From assembly GCA_003520365.1 (NCBI GenBank), contig DOUW01000385.1, positions 1 through 5,580 on the forward strand: a stretch of DNA of 5,580 nucleotides, in the 5' to 3' direction. Origin of the DNA: Massilia sp. (GTDB lineage Bacteria > Pseudomonadota > Gammaproteobacteria > Burkholderiales > Burkholderiaceae_D). Both the position numbers and the translations under genes were made by a program. Under the pieces are notes generated by a model. It ran no database searches. It was not told the origin of the DNA and was given only the letters and a program-made list of their open reading frames with translations. Shown in pieces: positions 1-5,362 of the stretch; positions within the stretch are counted from its first letter, which is position 1; each line of letters starts with the position of its first letter.

Positions 1-1178
1 AGGGCGACGGCCAGGCGCGCGCCGGCTGGGCGGTGCTGGTGGAGAACGGCCGCATCAAGGAAGTCGGCCCGGCCGACCGCGTGAGCGCCCCTGCCGACGC
101 CGAGCGCATCGCCCTGCCCGGCAAGACCCTGATCCCGGGCCTGATCGACCTGCATTCGCACGTGCTGCTCCATCCCTACAACGAGACCACCTGGGACGAC
201 CAGGTGATCAAGGAGCAGGTCGAGTTCCGCACCCTCCTCGCCGGCAAGCATGCCAGGGAGACGCTGCAGGCCGGCTTCACCACCCTGCGCGACCTCGGCA
301 CCGAAGGCGCGAACTATGCCGACGTCGGCGTCAAGCGCGCCATCGAACAGGGGGTGATCGAGGGTCCGCGCCTGCTGATCGCCACCAAGGCCATCGTCGC
401 CAGCTTCAGCTACGGCCCGGCCGAGCGCAGCTACCGGCCCGACATGGAGATTCCCTACGGCGCCCAGGAAGCGACCGGCGTCGACGAAGTGACGAAAGCC
501 GTGCGCGAGCAGGCCTCGCACGGCGCCGACTGGATCAAGTTCTATGCCGACTACCGCACCGGCGTGGACGGCAGCAGCCGCCCGACCTTCACGCTGGAAG
601 AGATGAAGGCGATGGTAGCCGCGGCCCACGTCACGGGACGCAAGGTGGCGGCCCACGCCAGCACCGACGAAGCGATCCGCATGGCGGTGCTGGCCGGCGT
701 CGACACCATCGAGCACGGCTACGGCGCCAGCGAAGCGACCCTGCGCCTGATGAAGGAGCGCGGCACCGCCTACATCCCGACCCTGACGGCGCCTGAGGCG
801 ATCGGCGAATACTTCCAGAAGCACGTGCGCGGCGGTGCGCCGACGCCCTCGATGAAGGAAGCGGCGCGCGCCTTTGCGCTGGCGCGCAAGCTCGGCGTCT
901 TGATCGGCAACGGCAGCGACGTCGGCGTGTTCGCCCACGGGACCAATGCGCGCGAGCTGGAGTGGATGGTGCGCCTGGGGATGACGCCTGTGGAGGCACT
1001 GCGTGCGGCGACCTCGGTGGCGGCCGACATCCTCGGCAAGGGCAAGGAGCTCGGCCGCCTGGCGCCCGGCGCGCTGGCGGACGTGGTCGCGGTCGAGGGC
1101 GATCCGACGGCGGACATCGGCGCGCTGCGCCAGGTCGGGCTGGTGATGAAGGGCGGGACGATCTACCGCCGCCCGTAA
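1..1178 (+). CDS. Amidohydrolase family protein, metal-dependent (5' end cut by the window)
   Basis: The frame is open from base 3 to the TAA at 1176-1178. The codons before the GTG at 33 read as the usual family N-terminus ([16 protein letters not shown]), so the true start lies upstream of the window and any signal peptide cannot be judged. Numbering from the GTG at 33, the metal-site residues of the amidohydrolase TIM barrel are in order: HxH in GLIDLHSH (H41, H43), a candidate carboxylated lysine in DWIKFYADY (K169), H208 in VAAHAST, H228 in TIEHGYG and D296 in GNGSDVG. A small beta-sandwich domain is formed by both ends, the C-terminal part being [15 protein letters not shown]. The pattern fits the imidazolonepropionase/Xaa-Pro dipeptidase-like group, whose members hydrolyse N-acyl or X-Pro amides and related ring amides. 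The exact substrate cannot be read from sequence. The site looks intact, so an active binuclear enzyme is likely. Confidence 0.9.
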   Translation, partial: GDGQARAGWAVLVENGRIKEVGPADRVSAPADAERIALPGKTLIPGLIDLHSHVLLHPYNETTWDDQVIKEQVEFRTLLAGKHARETLQAGFTTLRDLGTEGANYADVGVKRAIEQGVIEGPRLLIATKAIVASFSYGPAERSYRPDMEIPYGAQEATGVDEVTKAVREQASHGADWIKFYADYRTGVDGSSRPTFTLEEMKAMVAAAHVTGRKVAAHASTDEAIRMAVLAGVDTIEHGYGASEATLRLMKERGTAYIPTLTAPEAIGEYFQKHVRGGAPTPSMKEAARAFALARKLGVLIGNGSDVGVFAHGTNARELEWMVRLGMTPVEALRAATSVAADILGKGKELGRLAPGALADVVAVEGDPTADIGALRQVGLVMKGGTIYRRP

Positions 1179-1179
1179 C

Positions 1180-1203
1180 GGTGGGTTCGAGAACCCACCC
1201 TAC
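1180..1203 (-). repeat. REP-like hairpin, copy A (inverted orientation)
   Basis: It begins one base after the amidohydrolase stop codon. Read on the minus strand it starts with GTAG, then a stem GTGGGTT, loop CTCG and closing arm AACCCAC. A GTAG head followed by a palindrome is the hallmark of REP elements mobilised by RAYT transposases (family knowledge). There is no T-tract, so it is a poor intrinsic terminator, but it could stabilise the 3' end of the upstream mRNA. Confidence 0.7.
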
Positions 1204-1223
1204 GCCACTTCGATCGGGTTTCC

Positions 1224-1246
1224 GTAGGGTGGGCACTCGTGCCCAC
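1224..1246 (+). repeat. REP-like hairpin, copy B (pairs with copy A as a BIME-like unit)
   Basis: It reads GTAG, stem GTGGGCA, loop CTCG, closing arm TGCCCAC. It shares the GTAGGGTGGG head and CTCG loop with copy A in opposite orientation. The two innermost stem pairs differ in a compensatory way (TT/AA in A, CA/TG in B), so both copies keep a perfect stem. The 20 bases between the two heads (1204-1223) form a short linker. The inverted layout matches bacterial interspersed mosaic elements. Confidence 0.7.
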
Positions 1247-1287
1247 GCGGTCTCACCGTTTGCATGATCGGCGCCATGAAACACGCC

Positions 1288-1316
1288 CTCGCACCGAATA
1301 CGAAACCGGGTATCAT
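1288..1316 (+). promoter_or_regulatory. Candidate sigma-70 promoter of the M14 carboxypeptidase
   Basis: A -10-like TATCAT lies at 1311-1316 and a weak -35 (CTCGCA, 1288-1293) 17 bases upstream. Transcription would start near 1323 and give a leader of about 25 bases before the ATG at 1348. The -35 match is poor, so this is tentative. It agrees with choosing the ATG at 1348 over earlier ones. Confidence 0.3.
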
Positions 1317-1347
1317 CTCGGCTTTACGCCATCAACCGGGACACACC

Positions 1348-2481
1348 ATGTCTATCAAGATCAGCAGCCAGTTCGACGCTGGCGCCATCGAGGTCGTGAA
1401 CGCCATGAGCGCGAACGCCATCGACCTGAACATCCGCAAGGATTCGCACGCCGACATCACCCAGTGGTTCTACTTCCGCCTGCAGGGCGCGCAAGGCCAG
1501 GCCTGCACGATCCGCTTCCTGAACGCCGGCCAGGCCGCGTATCCGAAGGGCTGGGAAGACTACAACGCGATGGCGAGCTACGACCGCGTCAACTGGTTCC
1601 GCGTGCCGACCTCGTTCGACGGCCAGGTCATGACGATCGAGCATACCCCGGGCATGGACAGCGTCTATTACGCCTACTTCGAGCCCTACTCGTGGGAACG
1701 CCACCTGGAGCTGCTCGACCGCGCCCAGATGAGCGAGCACGTGCGCATGGTCGACCTCGGTTCGACCGTCGACGGCCGCGACCTGAACATGCTGGTCATC
1801 GGCGAACCGGCGCCCGAGAAGAAGAAGGTCTGGGTCATCGCGCGCCAGCACCCGGGCGAGACCATGGCCGAGTGGTTCGTCGAGGGCATGCTCGACGCCC
1901 TGCTCGACCCGTCGCATCCGTTCGGGCGCCAGCTGCTGAACGAAACCGTGTTCTACGTGGTCCCGAACATGAATCCGGACGGTTCCGTCCGCGGCAACCT
2001 GCGCACCAACGCCGCCGGCGCCAACCTGAACCGCGAGTGGCTGAACCCGACCATGGAACGCAGCCCGGAAGTCTTCCTGGTCAAGCAAAAGATGCATGAA
2101 ACCGGCGTCGACCTGTGCCTGGACGTGCACGGCGACGAAGGCCTGCCCTATGTGTTCGTGGCCGGCAGCGAATCCCTGCCGAACTTCACGGCCGAGCAGG
2201 ACGCGGCCCAGAAGCGCTTCATCGCCGACTTCAAGATCGCCAGCCCGGACTTCCAGGACGTGCACGGCTACGGCGAATCGCCGTATAGCGAGGAAACCCT
2301 GACCATGGGTTCGCCGCACATCACCCACGCCTTCGGCTGCCTGTCGCTGACCCTGGAACTGCCGTTCAAGGACAACGCCAACGACCCGGACCCGCAAGTC
2401 GGCTGGGACGGCGCACGCAGCGCCCGCCTCGGCGCAGCGGTGCTGCAGCCGGTGCTGCAGTCGGTCCGCGCGATCAAATAA
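1348..2481 (+). CDS. M14-type cytosolic carboxypeptidase (zinc metallocarboxypeptidase)
   Basis: This 377-residue protein has the two-part layout of cytosolic carboxypeptidases (CCP, subfamily M14D). An N-terminal beta-sandwich domain covers about residues 1-115 (QWFYFRLQGAQGQ, then YFEPYSWERHLELL). A zinc carboxypeptidase domain follows. The zinc ligands are H168 and E171 in RQHPGE and H261 in DVHGDE. Substrate-binding N228-R229 sit in GANLNREW, and the catalytic glutamate is E337 in LTLELPF. All expected residues are present, so it should cleave C-terminal amino acids. There is no signal peptide, which implies a cytoplasmic enzyme. Eukaryotic relatives remove glutamates from tubulin, whereas the bacterial substrate is unknown. 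The in-frame ATGs at 1264 and 1276 would add 28 or 24 residues unlike the family. The ATG at 1348 gives the familiar MSIKISSQF start, although its ribosome binding site is weak. A strong terminator follows. Confidence 0.93.
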   Translation: MSIKISSQFDAGAIEVVNAMSANAIDLNIRKDSHADITQWFYFRLQGAQGQACTIRFLNAGQAAYPKGWEDYNAMASYDRVNWFRVPTSFDGQVMTIEHTPGMDSVYYAYFEPYSWERHLELLDRAQMSEHVRMVDLGSTVDGRDLNMLVIGEPAPEKKKVWVIARQHPGETMAEWFVEGMLDALLDPSHPFGRQLLNETVFYVVPNMNPDGSVRGNLRTNAAGANLNREWLNPTMERSPEVFLVKQKMHETGVDLCLDVHGDEGLPYVFVAGSESLPNFTAEQDAAQKRFIADFKIASPDFQDVHGYGESPYSEETLTMGSPHITHAFGCLSLTLELPFKDNANDPDPQVGWDGARSARLGAAVLQPVLQSVRAIK

Positions 2482-2501
2482 GCGACCAACTAAGCGACCA
2501 A
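2479..2501 (+). repeat. Short tandem duplication across the stop codon
   Basis: TAAGCGACCAA occurs at 2479-2489 and again at 2491-2501, a 12-base period. Because 12 is a multiple of three, the second TAA (2491-2493) is an in-frame backup stop for the carboxypeptidase. Confidence 0.6.
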
Positions 2502-2531
2502 GCACGCAATCGACAAGCGAACGCGGTCTCG

Positions 2532-2566
2532 AGCGGCAGTCACTCCGGTGACTGCCGCTTTTCTTT
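2532..2566 (+). terminator. Rho-independent terminator after the M14 carboxypeptidase
   Basis: A perfect 12-bp stem (AGCGGCAGTCAC, 2532-2543, with GTGACTGCCGCT, 2548-2559) closes a UCCG tetraloop of the stable UNCG class. It is followed by the T-rich run TTTTCTTT, whose first T is paired in the stem. It lies about 50 bases past the stop codon and separates the carboxypeptidase unit from the PEP-CTERM gene. Confidence 0.92.
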
Positions 2567-2621
2567 ACACATACTCCCCGCGGCGCCGGCGGCTTTCTCC
2601 AAGTAATTGATTCTATTGACA

Positions 2622-2637
2622 TGGCACAACTTATGCT
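2622..2637 (+). promoter_or_regulatory. Candidate sigma-54 (RpoN) -24/-12 promoter of the PEP-CTERM gene
   Basis: The sequence TGGCACAACTTATGCT matches the -24/-12 consensus TGGCACG-N4-TTGCW with two mismatches. The invariant GG (2623-2624) and GC (2635-2636) are exactly 10 bases apart, as required. Transcription would start near 2648, leaving about 25 bases before the ATG and placing the ribosome binding site correctly. Exosortase systems with PEP-CTERM proteins commonly encode the sensor/regulator pair PrsK/PrsR, where PrsR is a sigma-54 activator (family knowledge). A perfect TTGACA overlaps it at 2616-2621 but has no -10 at normal spacing. No convincing activator site was identified upstream. 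Confidence 0.65.
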
Positions 2638-2660
2638 GTGCTGCCAGCAGTTCAACCCAC

Positions 2661-2666
2661 GAGGAG
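2661..2666 (+). promoter_or_regulatory. Strong ribosome binding site fixing the PEP-CTERM start
   Basis: GAGGAG lies 6 bases before the ATG at 2673 and is the best Shine-Dalgarno sequence in the window. It rules out the upstream in-frame start at 2607, which would put residues unlike a leader in front of the signal peptide and would lie upstream of the sigma-54 start point. Confidence 0.85.
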
Positions 2667-2672
2667 AAAGGC

Positions 2673-3347
2673 ATGAAAAAGCTGTTGCTCGCGACGCTGT
2701 TGACACTGGCCACGCTCGGCGCCGCCCAGGCCGCGCCCATCACGGTGGGTGAACCCACCCTCCCCGGCAACTGCTTTCCTTTCAGCTGCCTGGCAAGCAA
2801 GGAAGGCACGCAGTACCAGCAGGTCTACACCGCCGACGCCTTCTCGGGCGCCGGCACGATCGACGGCATCAGCCTGTACCGCGCCATCGGCGGCGGCATG
2901 GACGGCGCCACCTTCACCCTCTACCTCTCGACGACCAGCGCCCAGGTCAACGCCCTCGACGGTGCCAACCTGAACGCCAACCTTGGCGCGGACAACAGCT
3001 ACTTCGGCCAGTACACGATCGGCGGCGAGATGCCCGAGGTCCTGCGCTTCGATGGCCTGCCCTTCCATTACGACCCGGCCCAGGGCAACCTGCTGCTGAA
3101 CGTCCTCATCTCGGACCCGACCTCCACCGGCGTCCCGACCTCCTACTTCATGGCCGACGGCCGCGGCAGCGTCACCAGCCGGGCCCTGGCCGCAGGCGGC
3201 ATCTCGGGCGCCGACGAGGCCGGACTGGTCACGACCTTCGACTTCACGCCGGATGGCGAAGTGCCCGAGCCGGCCAGCCTGCTGCTGGTCGGCGCTGGCC
3301 TGGCCGTGCTGGCGCGGTCGCGCCGCGCGACACGCAGCGGCGCATGA
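2673..3347 (+). CDS. PEP-CTERM sorting domain protein (secreted, exosortase substrate)
   Basis: This 224-residue protein starts with a Sec signal peptide (MKKLLLATLLTLATLGAAQA, probable cleavage after residue 20). The mature part, rich in Gly, Thr and Ser, covers about 21-195. It contains an NCFPFSC segment with two cysteines (C34, C39) and a YQQVYTADAF stretch seen in a recurrent family of PEP-CTERM proteins. The C-terminus is a complete sorting signal: VPEP at 197-200, a hydrophobic helix at about 201-214 and a basic tail (RSRR at 215-218). Exosortase should cut at this signal and release or anchor the protein at the cell surface, usually in bacteria that make exopolysaccharide or flocs. 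The exosortase itself is not in the window. The role of the mature domain is unknown. The gene has a sigma-54-type promoter and appears monocistronic. The codons for residues 24-30 hold a REP-like palindrome. Confidence 0.93.
   Translation: MKKLLLATLLTLATLGAAQAAPITVGEPTLPGNCFPFSCLASKEGTQYQQVYTADAFSGAGTIDGISLYRAIGGGMDGATFTLYLSTTSAQVNALDGANLNANLGADNSYFGQYTIGGEMPEVLRFDGLPFHYDPAQGNLLLNVLISDPTSTGVPTSYFMADGRGSVTSRALAAGGISGADEAGLVTTFDFTPDGEVPEPASLLLVGAGLAVLARSRRATRSGA
2742..2761 (-). repeat. REP-like palindrome inside the PEP-CTERM coding sequence
   Basis: The 20 bases ACGGTGGGT plus GAACCCACCCT equal the two arms of intergenic copy A (1178-1186 and 1191-1201), with only the central four bases TCGA missing. 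It forms a perfect 7-bp stem (2744-2750 with 2753-2759) around a GA spacer. Read on the minus strand the head is GGAG instead of GTAG. It encodes TVGEPTL, just after the signal peptide. Confidence 0.45.
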
Positions 3348-3373
3348 CAGGCCGGCGCGCCAGCGAGTAAGAT
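3344..3373 (+). promoter_or_regulatory. Candidate sigma-70 promoter of the 77-residue gene
   Basis: The -35 ATGACA (3344-3349, five of six matching TTGACA) overlaps the stop codon of the PEP-CTERM gene. The -10 TAAGAT (3368-3373, four of six) follows after 18 bases. The start point would fall near 3380, right at the base of the stem-loop at 3379-3399. Confidence 0.45.
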
Positions 3374-3378
3374 CACAC

Positions 3379-3399
3379 ATGCCCCGCAATCAGGGGCAT
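3379..3399 (+). other. Stem-loop between the PEP-CTERM gene and the 77-residue gene
   Basis: ATGCCCC (3379-3385) pairs with GGGGCAT (3393-3399) around a 7-base loop. Only a short T run follows, so it would be a weak terminator for the PEP-CTERM transcript. If the promoter just upstream is real, it instead forms the extreme 5' end of the next mRNA, where it could protect against decay. Confidence 0.5.
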
Positions 3400-3428
3400 T
3401 TCATCATCATGGAAGGATATTCGACAGC

Positions 3429-3662
3429 ATGAGCATTTTCGCCGCACCCGTCTTCGACGCCACCGTCATCTATAACGGCCAGGAACTCTTCAAGGGCCGG
3501 GGCGCCGCCCAGGGCTGGGCCGAGAAGGTCGCCAAGGAACTCGAGACCGAGATCACGGTCGAGAAGATCGGCACCGGCTGGGTGCTGCGCGGCATGGTCG
3601 ACGGCGTCGACGTTACCTGGGGTATCTACGGCCAGCGACTGAGCCGTATCGAGGCGGCCTGA
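3429..3662 (+). CDS. Small hypothetical protein (77 residues)
   Basis: I do not recognise this family. The frame opens with ATG (MSIFAAPVF) behind GGAAGGA at 3411-3417, a plausible though slightly distant ribosome binding site (11 bases), and ends in TGA at 3660-3662. The codon pattern matches the neighbouring genes, with G/C at most third positions, which supports real coding. There is no signal peptide or membrane segment, so it is probably cytoplasmic. By eye the order looks like a beta hairpin (FDATVIYNGQELFKG), one amphipathic helix (about residues 25-40, GAAQGWAEKVAKELET), then two or three strands (ITVEKIGTGWVLRGMVDGVDVTWGIYG), i.e. a small alpha/beta fold. No catalytic motif or cysteine is present. 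It is too short for KaiB and lacks a thioredoxin-like pattern, so I would not link it to the KaiC-like gene downstream. It appears to have its own promoter. Confidence 0.75.
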   Translation: MSIFAAPVFDATVIYNGQELFKGRGAAQGWAEKVAKELETEITVEKIGTGWVLRGMVDGVDVTWGIYGQRLSRIEAA

Positions 3663-3723
3663 ACGGCAGGTGTTGTGGCCGTTAGGCAACGTGTCGCGCG
3701 AGCCTGCGTTTGCCGAAGCACTC

Positions 3724-3729
3724 TATAAT
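3724..3729 (+). promoter_or_regulatory. Candidate -10 element (TATAAT) upstream of the KaiC-like gene
   Basis: A perfect TATAAT lies in otherwise GC-rich sequence about 115 bases before the KaiC-like ATG. No good -35 is present at 15-19 bases upstream (3699-3708 is GC-rich), so the promoter may need an activator or be weak. The predicted start is near 3736, giving a leader of about 110 bases. Otherwise the 182-base gap 3663-3844 holds a 6-bp imperfect hairpin after the stop codon (3662-3667 with 3678-3683, no T-tract) and the palindrome at 3744-3759. Confidence 0.5.
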
Positions 3730-3743
3730 GCATGCTCGGCAAT

Positions 3744-3759
3744 GCCGGCAGCTGCCGGC
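3744..3759 (+). repeat. 16-bp perfect palindrome in the KaiC-like gene leader
   Basis: GCCGGCAGCTGCCGGC is its own reverse complement. It sits about 8-24 bases after the predicted transcription start, a typical place for a repressor operator. As RNA it would form only a short hairpin, because the centre has no loop, so a protein-binding site is the more natural reading. GC-rich sequence makes chance palindromes more likely. Confidence 0.4.
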
Positions 3760-3844
3760 GGCGCCATCACAACCGGTCGGGCATGCGACGGCTCCACGCC
3801 GCCAGCGGCGCAGCAGTCGATCCCGTCCCATCCATAGGCCGTCC

Positions 3845-5362
3845 ATGAGCACCGCTTCTCTCTCGCACAGCGCGCCTCCGGGCGCATCCCCGCGCATGTC
3901 CACCGGCATCCCGGGGCTCGACGACATCCTTGGCGGCGGTCTGACCCCGCAGCGGGTCTACCTCGTCGAAGGCACGCCCGGTACCGGCAAGACCACGCTG
4001 GGCCTGCAATTCCTGCTCGACGGCGTGGCCCGCGGCGAGCGCGGCCTGTACATCACCCTGTCGGAAACGGCCGACGAACTGCGCGCCGTCGCTGCCAGCC
4101 ACGGCTGGTCGCTCGATGCGCTGGCGATCCACGAGCTGGCCGGGGACGAGGCGTTCGACCCCGATTCCCAGCAGTCGGTGTTCCACCCGTCGGAGGTCGA
4201 GCTGGGCGAGACCACGCGCAGGGTAATGGACGAAGTCGACGGCCTGAAACCGGTGCGCGTGGTGTTCGACAGCATGTCCGAGATGCGCCTGCTGGCCCAG
4301 AATCCCCTGCGCTACCGGCGCCAGATCCTCGCGCTGAAACAGTTCTTCGCGGCGCGCGCCTGCACCGTGCTGCTGCTCGACGACAAGTCCAGCGCCTCGG
4401 ACCAGCACCTCCACAGCATCGCCCACGGCGTCATCAGCCTGGAGCAGATCGCCAAGGAATTCGGCAAGGAGCGGCGCCGCGTGAACATCGTCAAGATGCG
4501 CGGCATCCGCTTCCGCGGCGGCTTCCACGACTACAACCTGGACACCGGCGGCATCGTCATCTACCCGCGCCTGGTGGCGGCGGAACACATGCGCGACTTC
4601 GCCCCGGCCGTCAGCTCCACCGGCGCGATCGGCTTCGACCGCCTGCTGGGCGGCGGCCTGGTGCGCGGCACCAACACCCTGATGGTGGGACCGTCGGGCA
4701 TCGGCAAGACCACCCTGTCGGTACGCTGCCTGCTGGCGGCGCTCGAGCGCGGGGAAAAGGGCTCTTTCTACCTGTTCGACGAAGGCATGGGCACCTTCTT
4801 CGCGCGCAGCGCCGCGCTCGGCATGGACCTGCGCCCCTACGCCGACAGTGGCCAGTTGCGCATCTCCCACATCGATCCGGCCGAACTGTCGCCCGGCGAA
4901 TTCGCCCAGATGCTGCGCGACGCGGTTGAACTGCACGAGGTGCGCTTCATCGTCATCGACAGCCTGAACGCCTACCTGCAGGCGATGCCGGGCGAGCAGT
5001 ACCTGACGCTGCAGATGCACGAGCTGCTGTCCTACCTGAACCAGCAGGGTGTGACCACGGTGCTGGTGCTCGGCCAGCATGGCCTGATCGGCGAAATGCG
5101 TACCGACGTCGACCTGAGCTACCTGTCCGATACGACCGTGCTGATGCGCTTCTTCGAGTCGAACGGCCGCCTGCGCCGCGCGCTCACCGTCATCAAGAGC
5201 CGCACCGCGACCCACGCGCTGACCATCCATGAGCTGCAGCTCGGCGCCGACGGCGTCCGCATCGGCGAGCCGCTCGAAGGCTTCGAGGGCGTGCTGACCG
5301 GCCTGCCCAGCTATCGCGGCCAGACGCCGATGATGGCGACCGATGCCGATGCCGTCCGCTAG
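3845..5362 (+). CDS. KaiC-like double-RecA-domain ATPase
   Basis: This 505-residue protein has two tandem RecA/KaiC domains, close to the 519 residues of cyanobacterial KaiC. Domain 1 (about 18-245) has MSTGIPGLDDILGGGL, Walker A GTPGTGKTT (43-51) and Walker B VRVVFDS (D142). Domain 2 (about 258-490) has GFDRLLGGGL, Walker A GPSGIGKTT (282-290) and Walker B FIVIDS (D372). The glutamate pair that drives KaiC ATPase/kinase activity is S73-E74 in domain 1 and D312-E313 in domain 2. By eye alignment, KaiC phosphosites S431/T432 correspond to S425/Y426 in DLSYLSDT. Such proteins hydrolyse ATP and may autophosphorylate. In non-cyanobacterial species they are tied to signalling rather than a proven clock. 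No KaiA or KaiB is in view. ATG 3845 is chosen over the TTG at 3710, which would add 45 Arg/Pro-rich residues, and over ATG 3898, which has no ribosome binding site. The gene's 3' end overlaps the next frame. Confidence 0.92.
   Translation: MSTASLSHSAPPGASPRMSTGIPGLDDILGGGLTPQRVYLVEGTPGTGKTTLGLQFLLDGVARGERGLYITLSETADELRAVAASHGWSLDALAIHELAGDEAFDPDSQQSVFHPSEVELGETTRRVMDEVDGLKPVRVVFDSMSEMRLLAQNPLRYRRQILALKQFFAARACTVLLLDDKSSASDQHLHSIAHGVISLEQIAKEFGKERRRVNIVKMRGIRFRGGFHDYNLDTGGIVIYPRLVAAEHMRDFAPAVSSTGAIGFDRLLGGGLVRGTNTLMVGPSGIGKTTLSVRCLLAALERGEKGSFYLFDEGMGTFFARSAALGMDLRPYADSGQLRISHIDPAELSPGEFAQMLRDAVELHEVRFIVIDSLNAYLQAMPGEQYLTLQMHELLSYLNQQGVTTVLVLGQHGLIGEMRTDVDLSYLSDTTVLMRFFESNGRLRRALTVIKSRTATHALTIHELQLGADGVRIGEPLEGFEGVLTGLPSYRGQTPMMATDADAVR

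Noticed and set aside
631..1284. 217-codon minus-strand frame over the amidohydrolase end
   Set aside because: The Arg/Pro/Ser-rich translation is typical of a GC-driven shadow frame, and it spans the REP pair.
1239..2099. 286-codon plus-strand frame overlapping the M14 gene
   Set aside because: It lies in another frame of a gene with an intact active site. The translation is Arg/Pro-rich with no motif.
2616..2621. Perfect TTGACA as a sigma-70 -35 box for the PEP-CTERM gene
   Set aside because: No -10-like hexamer lies at 16-18 bases. TATGCT at 2632-2637 is only 10 bases away, and the sigma-54 reading explains both pieces better.
1324..2706. 460-codon open frame on the minus strand
   Set aside because: It mirrors the M14 carboxypeptidase, crosses the strong terminator at 2532-2566, and has no domain-like pattern.
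2652..3389. 245-codon open frame on the minus strand
   Set aside because: It is antisense to the PEP-CTERM gene, which has a signal peptide, ribosome binding site and sorting signal. The product is low-complexity Ala/Gly/Val.
3662..3683. Possible terminator after the 77-residue gene
   Set aside because: It has only a 6-bp stem with a 10-base loop and no T-rich run, so it is not a convincing intrinsic terminator.
3682..3927. Minus-strand frame with several cysteines (CRHCRAC)
   Set aside because: The Cys-rich stretch comes from the reverse complement of the GC-rich leader, and there is no supporting promoter or ribosome binding site. It covers the KaiC-like start region.
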